From contig JBAIZL010000004.1 of the NCBI GenBank assembly GCA_036971475.1, forward strand, positions 64,035,753 through 64,099,752: a stretch of 64,000 bases of DNA. Reading direction: 5' to 3'. Position numbers and translations under genes: made by a program. Of this stretch, positions 52,590 to 64,000 are shown in pieces. Each line of letters begins with the position of its first letter. Position 1 is the first letter of the stretch. Below the pieces are notes generated by a model. It made no database searches, had not been told where the DNA came from, and saw only the letters and a list, made by a program, of their open reading frames with translations. This DNA is from Prosapia bicincta. Lineage: Eukaryota > Arthropoda > Insecta > Hemiptera > Cercopidae.

Positions 52590-53830
52590 AACACTAACAA
52601 ACTGAATGTTTTAACTATGCGAGAACATGCCACGTAGAATTTAACGGGTGAAAAAAACACGGTGTGCTTAAATCTAAGCCATAGACAGAGATGGTTTGCT
52701 TTCGAGACTTATTGATTGTAATTGCGAACGCCAATCTAATTGGAAATTAATCACGTTTACATTTAATATCTATATGTGTGGGTCTAATACAGATTTGGGG
52801 TAGTAATACAGCTTTACCTTGGAACGTGTCATTCATTGTTTCAATCAAAATTCGACAAAGTTTTTCATAAATATTTTAATGACTGTACGGTGTGGTACGT
52901 TCAAATTACTAAGCAGAATAACTGGAGATACAAACTTTACTTTTAGATAGTGCGTGGCAAATGGAAAATAAAAGAAGTTCAAAAACTCTACTGGATGATC
53001 TACAGCTTCGTTGGTATCGTAAGCTGTATCACAATATTTCTATTACACCACCTCCCCTGGCAACAACTTTTCTTGAAATATTTTGCTGCCGATATTGCTC
53101 TTTCTCGCCACAACTCATGGTCCAAGTATTGCAGGAAGTATCAAGTCAATGAGAACAACTTGCGAACTAATGATTGAGATAAATTCGGTCAGCCATTTCA
53201 TGCATCCAATATTTTCGTGTTTATCTATTTTTCCATCTCCGATACCTAACAGTTGTTTTGAGAATGTTTCATCGGATGGATTTGGATGCAATTGAATGTG
53301 CATATTTACTTCAAGCTGTACTATTTCAACATTAGGCCACAGTGGCAATGATTTAAACCAAGCCTTGTTCTCAAAGGTGTACGTTAATCGTGGAATGAGG
53401 GGATGTGTTTTTTGAAATCACCTGTAAGGAATAACAGCTTGCCGGGAAATAGTTTGTCTTTGTTTTTATGTCTTTGAATGTCCTGTTCAATGTCTCAAGC
53501 GAACGTTTGTATGCCATAGTAAGTTTATCCCAATAAATAATATTACACTGTGCAATCACTGGGGCTATTAACGATTGTTTCTTTCATTTTTCACAATACG
53601 TTTAGATTATTTTGAATTATAAGTGGCAGCCTAAATGCTGAATTAGCTGTGCTGGCTCAAATAACTTTGCTGTAATGCCAGATGAAGCAACATCTAATGT
53701 GATGCCATTATTTGATTGTATTTCGGCGAGAATTACCGAAATTAAGAATGTTTAACCAGTTCCACCTAACCAGTAAACTCATAATGTATTTTATAATAAA
53801 CGAATATTGTTCTCTTTTAATCGAAAATGA
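52590..53830 (-). pseudogene. Helitron (rolling-circle transposon) Pif1-like helicase pseudogene
   Basis: Helitrons encode a Rep/helicase protein whose C-terminal SF1 Pif1-like helicase unwinds DNA during rolling-circle transposition. Reading the minus strand from about 53830 down to 52590, the helicase motifs appear in order across several frames. First a P-loop region (GGTG then TFLISVILA, 53770-53720), whose Lys codon reads TAA at 53752-53754. Then VASSGI near 53690; IIYWDKLTMAYKRSLE near 53540-53500, with Lys where the Walker B Glu is expected; a TGDF block near 53420; and FSKQLLGIGDGK near 53245. Further on are a HPVEFLN block near 52990, VGSPVILL-type sequence near 52920, and [11 protein letters not shown] followed by VYGLDL near 52740-52675. 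No N-terminal HUH Rep domain is visible in the upstream sequence, and no Helitron ends were identified. Multiple stops and frameshifts show a long-dead copy. Confidence 0.87.
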
Positions 53831-55699
53831 TTTTATTTGAAAACTTTGGACGCACTGAGTATCATAGTATAATTATTAACATTTAGAAATAAATGTACTA
53901 TTTATTAGTAAACAAGGAATAATAAATGTATAATCTAAATCTGGAGTTATTTATACAGCTATCACAATGGTTGTTGTTGGCGGGAGCTTCTGAAACGTGT
54001 TGAATAATAATGATTTATATTAGATTACCTAATATACTGAACGTAAGAACAATCTCTCTAAAAATTGTAATAAACAATTACCGTACTGCAAACTGATGAT
54101 AACACAATAATATACTGTACGTAACAAGATAGTTGCATAGAGAGAGTAAAATGATAAATATAAGAGTCACTGCTAAGATCGACGCAGTACAATATTAATG
54201 TCAGAAAAGCCTTCATTACTTTATACATATTTTTTTTATTCGATATTTAATAAAACTGTTTGCGCCTTATGGGAATAACTGATTAGGTAGTAACAGAAAA
54301 ATTATCGATTGCTGAAAGTAGGAAATTAATAAAATATTAATATCATTATTAAAAATTGAAGTTGGTGGTAGAAGAGGACAAATTTAGGGTTATATCTATT
54401 TTATTAATGTCAAATGATAAAAATATCTTTTTAAAATTATTCAAATTTAAAAATATTTTTTGTGGTTCACCACTGATATAACTTCAGCGTATGAAAATAA
54501 TATTTCCCGTGTTATTCTCAGAACTACTGACTATACACTCAAAGTTTCATAAGAATCAGTCAAGACGCTTCGGAGAAAACTTTTACAAACAACATGTTCG
54601 ATACTAGTTATGGAAATCATAATTTACACAACGTTTCGTTCATCAGAAGGCGTTAAACATTCATTGTGAAACACAATTCTGTGTTCGGATTTGAACAGAA
54701 AAAATAAAATCTCTGCTTCGGAAAACCAGGCTCATGCAATAAAAAAAATTGTTATCTCTTAGACAAGCTCTATTATTTACAATTTAAATTTAATATTTTG
54801 GTCATAAAAGTCAAATACATGATTTTGCAAGTTAGCGAAATCGGAGAGAAAGAGAGAGAGAAAGAAGTATTCTCAAGGAATATGATGTATAGGAGAAAAG
54901 TTTGTCTATAATCATTATTTATTACTTGTGCATGACTATCGGCGATAAATTTTTTTCACATTTATAACGTTCAAACATAACTAAAATATTAATTTCTAAA
55001 GTGATTGTTGTAAAACATAGTTAAATAATTTATAAACAATACATTCTTTCAAGAAAAATCGTTTAACAATGTCGCTAAAACAAGGAGTTAAAAGATATAT
55101 AATAACTGCCTCTATGAAACATCTAATCCTAGGATATAAACAGGATTAAATATTATATTTTCTAAAAATACAACAATATAATATATGTTGGTAAAATAAA
55201 TATTAAATAAATTATCTCACGATTCTCTTAATTCCGGGGAGGTCGCTGTAGGAAACACCTAATATCGTCTATACAACATAGTACCGTTACCCTGCCTAAC
55301 TGCTGATTTCATTGCTTGTTTTGGGGTGTCTCGTACTAATATACGGCCAATTGTAGATGTTTCATATATTTTGTAGTTATTATTTACTTTAGTAGGGCAT
55401 CCTGAATACATGTATGCATTGTTTTCTTAGTTATAACTAAAAAACGAGCTGTTGTTTATATAGAACTAACTTGTTATGAATCAGTGTGGGGTGCAGAAAT
55501 ATATATATTTTTTGTTCATGTGGTTTATTATTGAGATTATTAGTTTAATTTTTCTTTTGCTGTACCGAAATATTAAAACGTTTAAAACAAACTGGTCTGT
55601 ATACAGTATTATTCTTAGTAAATAGATTTTATTAAATACAATAAGCTATATATATAGTAAATAGTATATAATATACTATTTGATACATATACTGTGTGA

Positions 55700-55766
<67 letters not shown>

Positions 55767-57962
55767 GATGATGATGTACAACAGTAGTCACAATGATGTA
55801 AAGTGATTGAACTAGCTTCAGAATAATTGTCATTTATTATAATATCATAACTAAATTGGTTATGTTTCTATCTCTGTTCTAATCTGAGGACATCAATATA
55901 ACGTTCTAATTTAAAGGACAAAGTATCTAGTAAAGTTATAAACCAAAACTGTCCTGTTTGGGAATGTATAAACAAGGCTGTAAATCTAAGATAAAGTAGA
56001 ATACCGAACATACAATGCTTTTGTTTTTCAAGAGCAACATTAGGTGTTTTTTTAACGTCAGGCATTGAATTGTGCTTTCTCGTATTTTGTAAACAGAACG
56101 TCTACTCAATATCATGTTATTTGTTAGGTTATTGCTAGAGTTACTACATTACAATGATATGGATTGTATGAAAGGTATTTTTTACTCTTATTACTAACAA
56201 TAACTTTATTGAGTAAGAAGACGTCAGCAAATCGTAGGCTGTATTTCTTTACTCACTGACAATCATTCAAATTAACTCGGAAATGCTTTCACAGAAGATA
56301 TTTCTGAGCATCTATTTGGTTTACGTATTTTTTAGTAAGGTCAATGCAAATAATGAATATTTTGCATTCTCTTCTATTGATAGTGAGAATAATCTTGGAT
56401 TCTTTTTTTCAATCCTAATCTAAATAGAATCTGAGTTTTCTGAAACATTTATTTAGTGGTAAAAAGGCTGGGCGATGAAGGGATAAATTAAATTATGTTT
56501 CCAACGAGGACATACAGCAACCGCTGTTGGTGCACATACTGCAACACATGGCTTCTTACTTTAAATGCTAACCGAATATGTTATTGTGATTCAGTGCTGT
56601 TATTCTGGTAAAACCTATACTGAAAAATATGTATCATATGTATAGACTCATACATATTAGGTTCAGCTTGTGATTAAGTAAGCCAATTTCTAAATAATAA
56701 GAATACATCATGGGCTAAACCAGTGTCAAACATTTGTAAAAGTACAAATAAATGGCAATACCTGAAAAAATTGAAGCACAAAAGTTTTTTCACAAAAGGG
56801 ATTCAAGTATACAGTACAGAACAGTAGAATTAGGTAGGCACAAATCATCAATACTGCTTAAAAATTCACCTAATTATTAGAGTTATAAACATACCACCAC
56901 TCTACAAACATAATACCTAAGAAATAATTATGTATGTATGACATGAATCTGTTATATATCATAACAAATACATTCCATAAAATATACGAATAAATGGCTT
57001 ATTAATTATATACTAGGCATTAAGGTAAAACTGTAGTTTTGTAAAACAGAGAGTCCCATTCATTTGTTTACGGTACTCATTATTTTGTCTGCAGCATGGA
57101 CATTAATAAACATTCCCCTCCCTACAAACATATATTTTGGGATGCATTTAATGGCATGTTTACTGCTTAGAGTATTCAGGACTTAGCGTAAATATGTCAT
57201 GCATTCAGTTTATGAAATGTTAGTGTATTGATCGTTCAGTACGTTTTCAACATTCATAAGAGACGTCTACTTTATATTATGCTGGTAAACATTTCCCGAT
57301 TTCTAACACATTAAATTACGTGTATGCTAACACCTGTTTGTTTACTTTCTAATGTTTGCTTTTTGTTTACACTCTGTTCCTCATTTGAGATATTGTAAGC
57401 AATTGTATTTATGTTTGTATGAACCTATATCTAGTTTATCTTCTTTGGATCACATTTTCAATTCTGTGAGTATAATACAAGAAAATTTGACTTACTACAA
57501 AGTTTAGGGCTTTTATATCGAACATATTTTCAATATGAGCAAATTTGAAGCTGAATGTATATTCTGCACGAAATAATATCTCAAGATTCGTGTCCAGAAC
57601 CTAATTTTTATTAGTTATAAGAAATCGGGGTTGAATCATATTGTGTCAAATGTTACCGTAAATTGTAATTTATATTAAAGGAAGTTCCTCTGAAATAAAC
57701 TACGGTTTATTCAATAACTAATTATGCATTTTGCAGAAACCTAACAGTAGTGATAAATTAAGTCAGCGAGGAAATCAATACAACTAATGTTTCAGGAGTC
57801 GGTTTTAGTGAAATGTACTTGGAACCTATCGAGAGAACGTTTCGTTATAAAGTAGCACCATATTTCCATCTAATTATTAACGACGGACTGGGCACTGAGA
57901 TGCCCGTTACATTACATTACTAGGGAATTGTTCAGACATTTGGTATTATTTTACCTTTCCTG
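53831..57962. other. AT-rich DNA with repeat traces
   Basis: A (TA)n run at 55706-55764 is followed by (ATG)n, and a short GA-rich run lies at 54845-54868. Around 54480-54610 the sequence AAGTTTCATAAGAATCAGTC then AAGACGCTTCGGAGAAAAC resembles a short conserved motif I associate with many invertebrate transposon ends and 3' regions; the element is not identified. The minus frames 55615-55833 and 55868-56065 lack motifs. Confidence 0.5.
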
Positions 57963-57966
57963 GGTG

Positions 57967-58033
<67 letters not shown>

Positions 58034-58034
58034 G
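57963..58034. repeat. (TG)n(AG)n compound microsatellite
   Basis: About 48 bp of TG with one TTTG interruption, then about 11 AG units. Confidence 0.97.
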
Positions 58035-58258
58035 TTTGTATGAGTCGACAAGCGAGGTCCTGACACACTCCCTGTACCGCCTAGAGCGGTCCTCGCACAC
58101 ACCGAGGTCTTAGTCCAGGACCTCGGTTTTCGGTCCTCGCTAAACACTTGCTGTCACGGTATGAAAGTGCGTTTTAGTTCTCGAGTGCGTCCAATAGATG
58201 GATCTGCAATCGCTGACAGACTTTACACACTTTAGCACACTTTTCAAGGCCATGCTTT
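58035..58258. other. GC-richer spacer with a small hairpin
   Basis: CCGAGGTC (58102-58109) and GACCTCGG (58119-58126) form a perfect 8-bp stem with a 9-base loop. The word CGGTCCTCGC recurs nearby (about 58088 and 58131). No gene was recognised; the hairpin could be part of an older repeat or a chance structure. Confidence 0.45.
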
Positions 58259-58266
58259 ATTTAGAG
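58259..58266. repeat. Left target-site duplication of the hAT element
   Basis: ATTTAGAG immediately precedes the element's CAGG end. The identical 8-mer follows the right end at 59453-59460. An 8-bp duplication is the hallmark of hAT insertion. Confidence 0.9.
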
Positions 58267-59452
58267 CAGGCATCCTCACTACGCGGTCCTTAGACGGTTA
58301 GGATTGAAGTCAAAATATTTTTTGTTGCTGTGTTATGAAAGACGTTGTTAAGATCGTGAATTTCATAATATCAAATATACTGAGCCACAGAACTTTTCAA
58401 GAGTTTTTGAAAGAACTTATTTCGCAATACGGGGATGTGCTTTACCACACAGAAGTTAGATGCTGAGTAAGGGTAAAGTTTTGGAACATTTCTTCAGCAT
58501 TCAACATGAGATTACTTTGATTTTTGCTACAAAGAACAAAGAGTACCTTGAAGTTTATAATTTTAATTGGTGGCTTAAAGTAGCATTTCTTACTGACACA
58601 ATGGGCATTATGAATGAAACGCTGACTAAATTGCAAGGAGACTATAACAACATTGTAACTAAGATGATGAGTATCGTATTTGCACATGAACAAAAACTCA
58701 ATATGTATATTGAAGAACTATCAAACAGTGATTATTCCAGCTTCCCTTCACTGTTTGATAAAAATCCTGATGAAAGTCAAAATGTTTCCGATTTACTAAA
58801 ACTGTTGAAAGACCTGATGGAAGAAATGTGTCAGAGGTTTAGTGACTTCAGGAAGTATCAGGAACCATTTCGCTTGGTAGAAAATCCATGGGCAATGAAA
58901 CCAGCTAATGTAGCCCATCTTTCTGTTTTTGGATATGAAGCTAGGGATTTGAAAAATGAATTAATCGATCTTCAGAACGATACGAAACTCAAAAGTACTT
59001 TTGAAGAAAAGATGATGAATAAAGCTTACTATGAGTTTTGGAGGGTTGTTGAAAAGGACAAATTTCCTAACTTACTTGAATGTGCTCAGAAAATATTGTG
59101 TGTCTTTTCAGTAAGCTGAAGTTTGTAAAAAACAAGTACAGATTTAGGCTAACAAGTGAGAATGTTGAGAACATTTTAAGAATTTCAGTTTCTTCCCAGC
59201 CTGCCAACATAGATGCCATATTAGAGAACTGTGAAAGATTTCGCCCATCAACTTTAAAAAATTAACTCGGTAAAAAAAAGACATTTTCAAACTTTTTTAT
59301 GCGCAAAACAGTTTATTTATGTTGGTAATGTAATAAACGTATGTTATAATCATATTGTTTGTTAGTTATTTAGTGTCTCTTGTACTTGCGGCCCTCAGGA
59401 AAATTTTATGCAAAATGTTTGGCTCTCAAAGTATTCCTAGTGAGGACCCCTG
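58267..59452 (+). mobile_element. hAT-superfamily DNA transposon, internally deleted copy
   Basis: The left end starts CAGGCATCCTCACTACG and the right end, read on the minus strand, starts CAGGGGTCCTCACTAGG. The terminal inverted repeats are therefore about 17 bp with three or four mismatches. The flanking 8-bp direct repeats (58259-58266 and 59453-59460) are identical. Only about 68 bp separate the left end from transposase-like coding sequence that starts deep inside the protein, so the 5' half including the zinc finger is missing. At about 1.2 kb it is a non-autonomous derivative that was probably mobilised by a full-length relative. Confidence 0.9.
58335..59265 (+). pseudogene. hAT transposase C-terminal remnant (GTF2IRD2/EPM2AIP1/ZBED5-like lineage)
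   Basis: Three overlapping pieces belong to one ancestral hAT transposase. Piece 1 begins at 58335 (MKDVVKIVNFI) and runs through ISQYGDVLYHTEVR to about 58457. A one-base loss at about 58458-58462 shifts into piece 2, a 219-codon frame (58460-59119) that opens LSKGKVLEHFF and continues through a helical middle region (WWLKVAFLTDTMGIMNETL, residues about 35-55). Piece 3 (59080-59265) carries the FVKNKYRFRLTSENVENILR motif of the hAT dimerisation region. At the 2/3 junction (about 59100-59115) the motif normally present between the LxxF strand and KxKYRxRL appears deleted, with a frame change. In vertebrates this lineage gave rise to domesticated genes; here the frame breaks argue against a functional host gene. 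The N-terminal DNA-binding and first catalytic portions are absent. Confidence 0.87.
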
Positions 59453-59460
59453 ATTTAGAG
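59453..59460. repeat. Right target-site duplication of the hAT element
   Basis: ATTTAGAG directly follows the right-terminal CCCCTG and is identical to the left copy at 58259-58266. Confidence 0.9.
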
Positions 59461-62400
59461 CCAAGACAGACGTTAGGTCTTGCACAGTTTGAATGAGAGT
59501 CTGATTTATATTTCTTGACACAACAATAAAATAACTTGTTTTGAACTCGATTTATATTCAAGGTTTACATTCTATAAATATGCGACTTTGTTAGTTTTAA
59601 ATGAAAATGTTGTCAAATGTGGATATAGCCTATATTTTTTATAAGTGCACAGATAATGTTTCATAAGAAACAGATTTGTATTATCTGAGAAAAATGTTTT
59701 ATTAATCTAATTTTGAATTTTTATTTAATGTTGAACATTGTTTGACTATTCATGTTAAGTGTAGATTGACTGACGAGGGCAACATGGTTATCGAAAATGT
59801 GTTTTGATTAAGGATATTTTTTTTTATTGCTGTCACATATTGTTTTAATGATTGTAGTGTTTACTTCTTTAATTTACTTATTTTTTATACACTTTCGTGA
59901 AAAATTGCTTATACAAATTTTTATAATCTAGTTCTTTGCACATCACAGTTTTTTTCAAATGCTAAATTGAAAACAACAAATTGGAATCAACAAATATAAA
60001 TTGAAAAATTAAGAGGGCTCTATGTATAGCCTAATTAACACAAAAATTGAGTAAAACGTTTCCATTCTACTTATAACTTGTAAGATATCTGACGAAAACT
60101 TTTAAGATTGTAATCGAAAATCGAATTACTTTTAGGTTTGAAGTGAATACCTTTATTAAATTACTAATATATAGACTACGTAAAGGCTAAATTTTAGACA
60201 AAACATGTAGAGAATTTAGTTTTGAATAGATAAATAGGTCAATATTAGACACCTAACAGCTTAAAATAATTAATTTGTAGTTAAATCAGAACATTCGAAG
60301 AATAAACAAATTCTGTTATACATTTTTATTATTAAGAAACATCTGTCAACTAGACACATATGCTTTAAAATTAACATCTACTGTTTATTATTATGATTCG
60401 AAAAACTTAAAATACTAACAACACGACAAAGCTAATTAGTTAACTCCTTAAAAAACCGAACTATTTAATAATCATGTTCTTTACACTATTTACTACTGAT
60501 AACAGTAAACAAATTACAGTAATACTATATTGATTTTAACGTAGCCTACCTGCTACCTTGTTTTCATTTACTCATGTCATCTTTTTCAAGAGCAATGCAA
60601 ATTACTTCCTATGGATATAGACTAAATATATGAACAATAATGTATGTAGGTTTTTTATATTATTAATCTATAAGTGACCATAAAGTAATGTAACATTATT
60701 ATTATGTAAGACTTATCATTAATATGTAAATATATTAACAAAATACTGTAAATACATTGAGTATGTTTTATAACAACAAGTTATGTAATTGTGGTTGTTA
60801 GATAATTAATTGTTAATAATGAACAGAAATAATATTTTTTAAATTGAAAGGAGTAATTTGCTAAATGCAAACTTTCACCTTATCAATGCCTGTATGTATT
60901 TATTATTAGGTTTTATGATGCTCTTTGCACTAACACAGCTTATTTCATTTCTATGAATAAAAGTTCTTTGCATACTTCATATAAAAGCGGCAATGTCTCC
61001 ACCACTATTTTACTTTTAAAAAACTATTAATTGAGTAGGTTAATTGAAACAAAACGGTAAATTATAACTTTTCGTTACATTGAGTTGGAACGCCTCTAAA
61101 TACTACAAAAAAGAGGTAAATAAAAATCAATAGCATCATTATTCTTGTAGTTTAATTATACGAGCACTATGTAATTTTTTATAACTTTTTCAAACTCTAA
61201 TATTTTTTATACCAAAAAAGAAAAAAGTACCGTTATTTTTAGGTTTCAATCATTGCCTTAACTTTAAACATTGATTAATTAAATACCATTTGCTTAATCG
61301 AATTCAGAATTTAAGTCAACATAACTGGATAAATTTTATGAATGATTTATGAATTTCAGAGTTTTATCTTAACATTATGTGTTATTTGTTTACATAAACA
61401 AGTTACCTCATCTAGGAGTGGTCGGAAAATTTTTATTTGGTCTGTAGGCTAATCCTTATTACATTGACATTTACAATACGTGATTATAAAAAACATTAGT
61501 AATTCGGTTTTTGTACAAAATTATAATTACTTGTTATGTGTGGGCCTGTATCCGATTACAGTGGAGGGAAAGCGTACAATCCACTTTATCCTACAATATA
61601 GAAAATATAAAGTTATAAAAAAAAATATTGCTTGGTAAACCTAAACTAAACATATAAAGATAGAACAAATGAATTGAATAAAAACATTTCTTTAAATTTA
61701 TTATGTTAACATAAAATTCACAGTCTATAAAAGATGTAGTTTAAAAAAAATAATCAAGCCTTTACCTTGATGTGTGAGTCTGATCGCAATTATACACAAC
61801 ACAGATGAACTATCCACATAGCAAAGACACCGTATCTTATAACTAAATCAACCAATTTCTCACGCAACAGAACACTGTCAAAATATAGTTTGTAATTGAC
61901 CCGGTTTAATGTCAAATGTTAAATCTATATTAAAAATTGAAGGGCTAGGTATGGAATCGGAAACGTCAACTTTTTTGCTGAGTGTACTAGTACAAAAGTA
62001 CTAGTACGAAAGTACTTGTACTTTCGCGGCAACACTTTGTAACTTTACTCAGAGCAGGGTAAAACCCAGAATGAATGCGGCTCGTCCTTAATCCTTTGCC
62101 TTTGTGTGAGTGAGCCGACCTATGCGAAAAATATGTAATTGTAAATATGACTAGCCAAGTATAGTTTGTCAAATATGTATTGTGACACTTGCAGGGTTTG
62201 GCACTTGGCAAAGACAAAGCAACCCAGGTAAAGTTTAGAACCAGTGTCCAACATCTGTTGCTGTTGTAAACCAAAAATAGTACTGTTGCAGTAAATGTAA
62301 ACCGGAAACTAAGATGAAAATTGTTTTAAGATGTTTGGACATTCAAAAATATTTGCTCAAATTTATACGCACAAATATATACTAATATTACGATAACTAT

Positions 62401-64000
62401 CTTTTCTAAATCATGGTAACTTTGGAAAGAATTGCACTTAATTACTAGCTTTCAGAAAATTGTTATAGATATATAGGATTCACAAAATATTGGGTAGATA
62501 GTTCTCTTCACCCAGGTTGAGTGTATATGTGCTTCCGGTATGCTATAATTCTCCTTAATTCTTAGTACCATGGGTATCCTTAGTCACACGCAATTCCACC
62601 TACCCTTATTTGCACGTTTTCATACAAGCGACGCCTATTTACTATCTCGATATTGATTCCGTCTACCTCACGTATGTAACTGCACACGTTAATTCCATAA
62701 TCATACATCTGCAAAGGGACTGTACCTTAATCCATCTTATACTGCAATTTATTTTCAACTGTCATTATTAGCTATTAAAACACATAATTTTTAAGTGTAC
62801 CCTATTCTGCTTATACCAAAACAAAACAAATGAAAACTCTTCCCGAGTTTATATAAAATCATGTTTCCATGCTACAACACTTTATAAGTGTTAAATTTCC
62901 CAACTATAAAGATAAATTTTCCAACTATATAAGACTTCTTCCTAATGGAAAATACTCCATATTTCTTATCAGATAATTACTATCAGCCCTGACATAGATT
63001 GTTGACACCTAATTTTTTCTACAAAGCGACATAGTTATTTATATGTTACTTCGAAACTTAAATTTTTATGAGGAATCTATTCTTAATATAATTGCTTCAC
63101 AAGTTATAAGACACAAAGTTTATATCATATTTGATTATTTTACTTATAAGTGACACGCAAAGTAATTAATTATTGAAATATAACGCCCTACTAGACATTA
63201 ATAAAATGTCACGATAAATAGATGTTATAGGTAACAATACAATAGTGACACTATCATTTCTTAGTACTATTGACCAAGATATGTTGACACACAAATGGTA
63301 ATTACTTCAATAATACATTAGTAGTTGTACGAGTACTGTTATTTAAAAGTTTCGTAAACAGTAATTCATTTCTAAAAATAATAACATTGAGGTTTGAAAT
63401 AATTCACTATAATTACAAGCCTGTTGGGGGTACAATATAGCAGGCTTAGCTCATGATAATGCTTTCAAAATACTGTAAAGCCCCCACCCGACAAATAGAA
63501 AAATGTAACTAAATATCCCTCATCCATAGAGTAGCACAAAGTAACGATATTACAATGATCAAGATATGTTCTCAGGGGATTTTAGTGAGGTATTTCCAGG
63601 TGAGTGGGTACTAGTTTTAGAATCTACTGTAACACAATAAATAATCATTCACAAATATGAAGCTGTACTTTTACTATGAACGCTATTAAAGTAACTGTAT
63701 TTTTATGGTTGTAGATATCGTTTTCCTATTTGAATCAGCGTCTTCGACAAGACGTGGGCGGTAACTGGCTATAATTGAGAATTTAGGCTTTATAATAGAA
63801 ATTATAAATTAAAAAAGTATACAATTTATCGAAAATAAACAAATATAAATATATATACAGTACCACAAGCACCTATTTTGAAAGAAACAATATATGTAAA
63901 GCTATTTTTAAAGGCGGAGTTCCTGGTATTATTTTTGATTTGAAGGGCATAGATGAAGCATCAAAGAAAACATGAGAAAATGTTAAAATTCATTTAGAAA
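59461..64000. other. AT-rich DNA, no gene seen
   Basis: At 61984-62026 a cluster of GTAC-containing palindromes occurs: GTACTAGTAC twice, then CGAAAGTAC-TT-GTACTTTCG with a perfect 9-bp stem. It is followed by a GC-richer 250 bp that holds a 95-codon minus frame (61987-62274) without recognised motifs. The stretch near 59770-59810 (GACGAGGGCAACATGGTTAT) resembles a fold-back arm, but no partner was found. The rest is featureless. Confidence 0.5.

Noticed and set aside
53115..53348. Stand-alone 77-codon gene on the minus strand
   Set aside because: It is one surviving open segment of the Helitron helicase relic; homology continues on both sides in other frames.
58442..58693. 83-codon minus-strand frame
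   Set aside because: Antisense shadow of the hAT transposase remnant.

Overview
The window looks like a non-coding stretch of an invertebrate animal genome. It is strongly AT-rich by eye (about 70%, estimated, not computed) and has no long open reading frames. There are no operon-like gene clusters and no rRNA or tRNA gene that I can recognise. Long dinucleotide microsatellites (TA, TG/CA, TC/GA) and decayed animal-type transposons (mariner, hAT, Helitron) are common. The transposon families suggest an arthropod (perhaps a chelicerate) or a mollusc; the sequence does not settle which. I found no host exon I would defend. The window is best read as intergenic or deep intronic DNA.

Layout. 1-14.8 kb: mostly featureless AT-rich DNA, with a slightly GC-richer block near 8.3-8.8 kb and the first copy of a dispersed repeat at about 10.9-11.2 kb. 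14.8-15.4 kb: a palindromic element embedded in a long (TA)n tract. 22.0-23.1 kb: an unexplained GC-richer block. 24.4-24.8 kb: a fold-back element. 25.5-26.1 kb: a very degenerate minisatellite. 27.2-27.4 kb: a near-perfect palindrome beside (TA)n. 31.3-32.6 kb: a broken mariner element whose terminal repeat runs straight into (TA)n, followed by another palindrome. 34.9-35.1 kb: second copy of the dispersed repeat, inverted. 39.0-39.3 kb: three nearly identical 101-bp tandem units. 40.1-40.9 kb: a relic of an uncharacterised invertebrate protein family. 41.4-42.4 kb: an old tandem duplication of about 490 bp. 44.4 kb: compound CA/TA microsatellite. 46.6-46.9 kb: third copy of the dispersed repeat. 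49.4-49.7 kb: another palindrome, a (TA)n tract and a half-element. 50.65-50.95 kb: a 29-bp minisatellite. 51.65-51.89 kb: a long (TG)n tract. 52.6-53.8 kb: a decayed Helitron Pif1-like helicase on the minus strand. 58.27-59.45 kb: an internally deleted hAT element with a perfect 8-bp target duplication. The last 4.5 kb is AT-rich with one GTAC-palindrome cluster.

No genes here work together in a pathway. The coherent story is transposon decay plus microsatellite growth. The most unusual pattern is a family of palindromic elements that share sequence with each other and repeatedly abut (TA)n arrays (15.0, 27.2, 32.5 and 49.4 kb). This suggests TA-targeted insertion followed by expansion of the duplicated TA, or spread of palindrome and array together.
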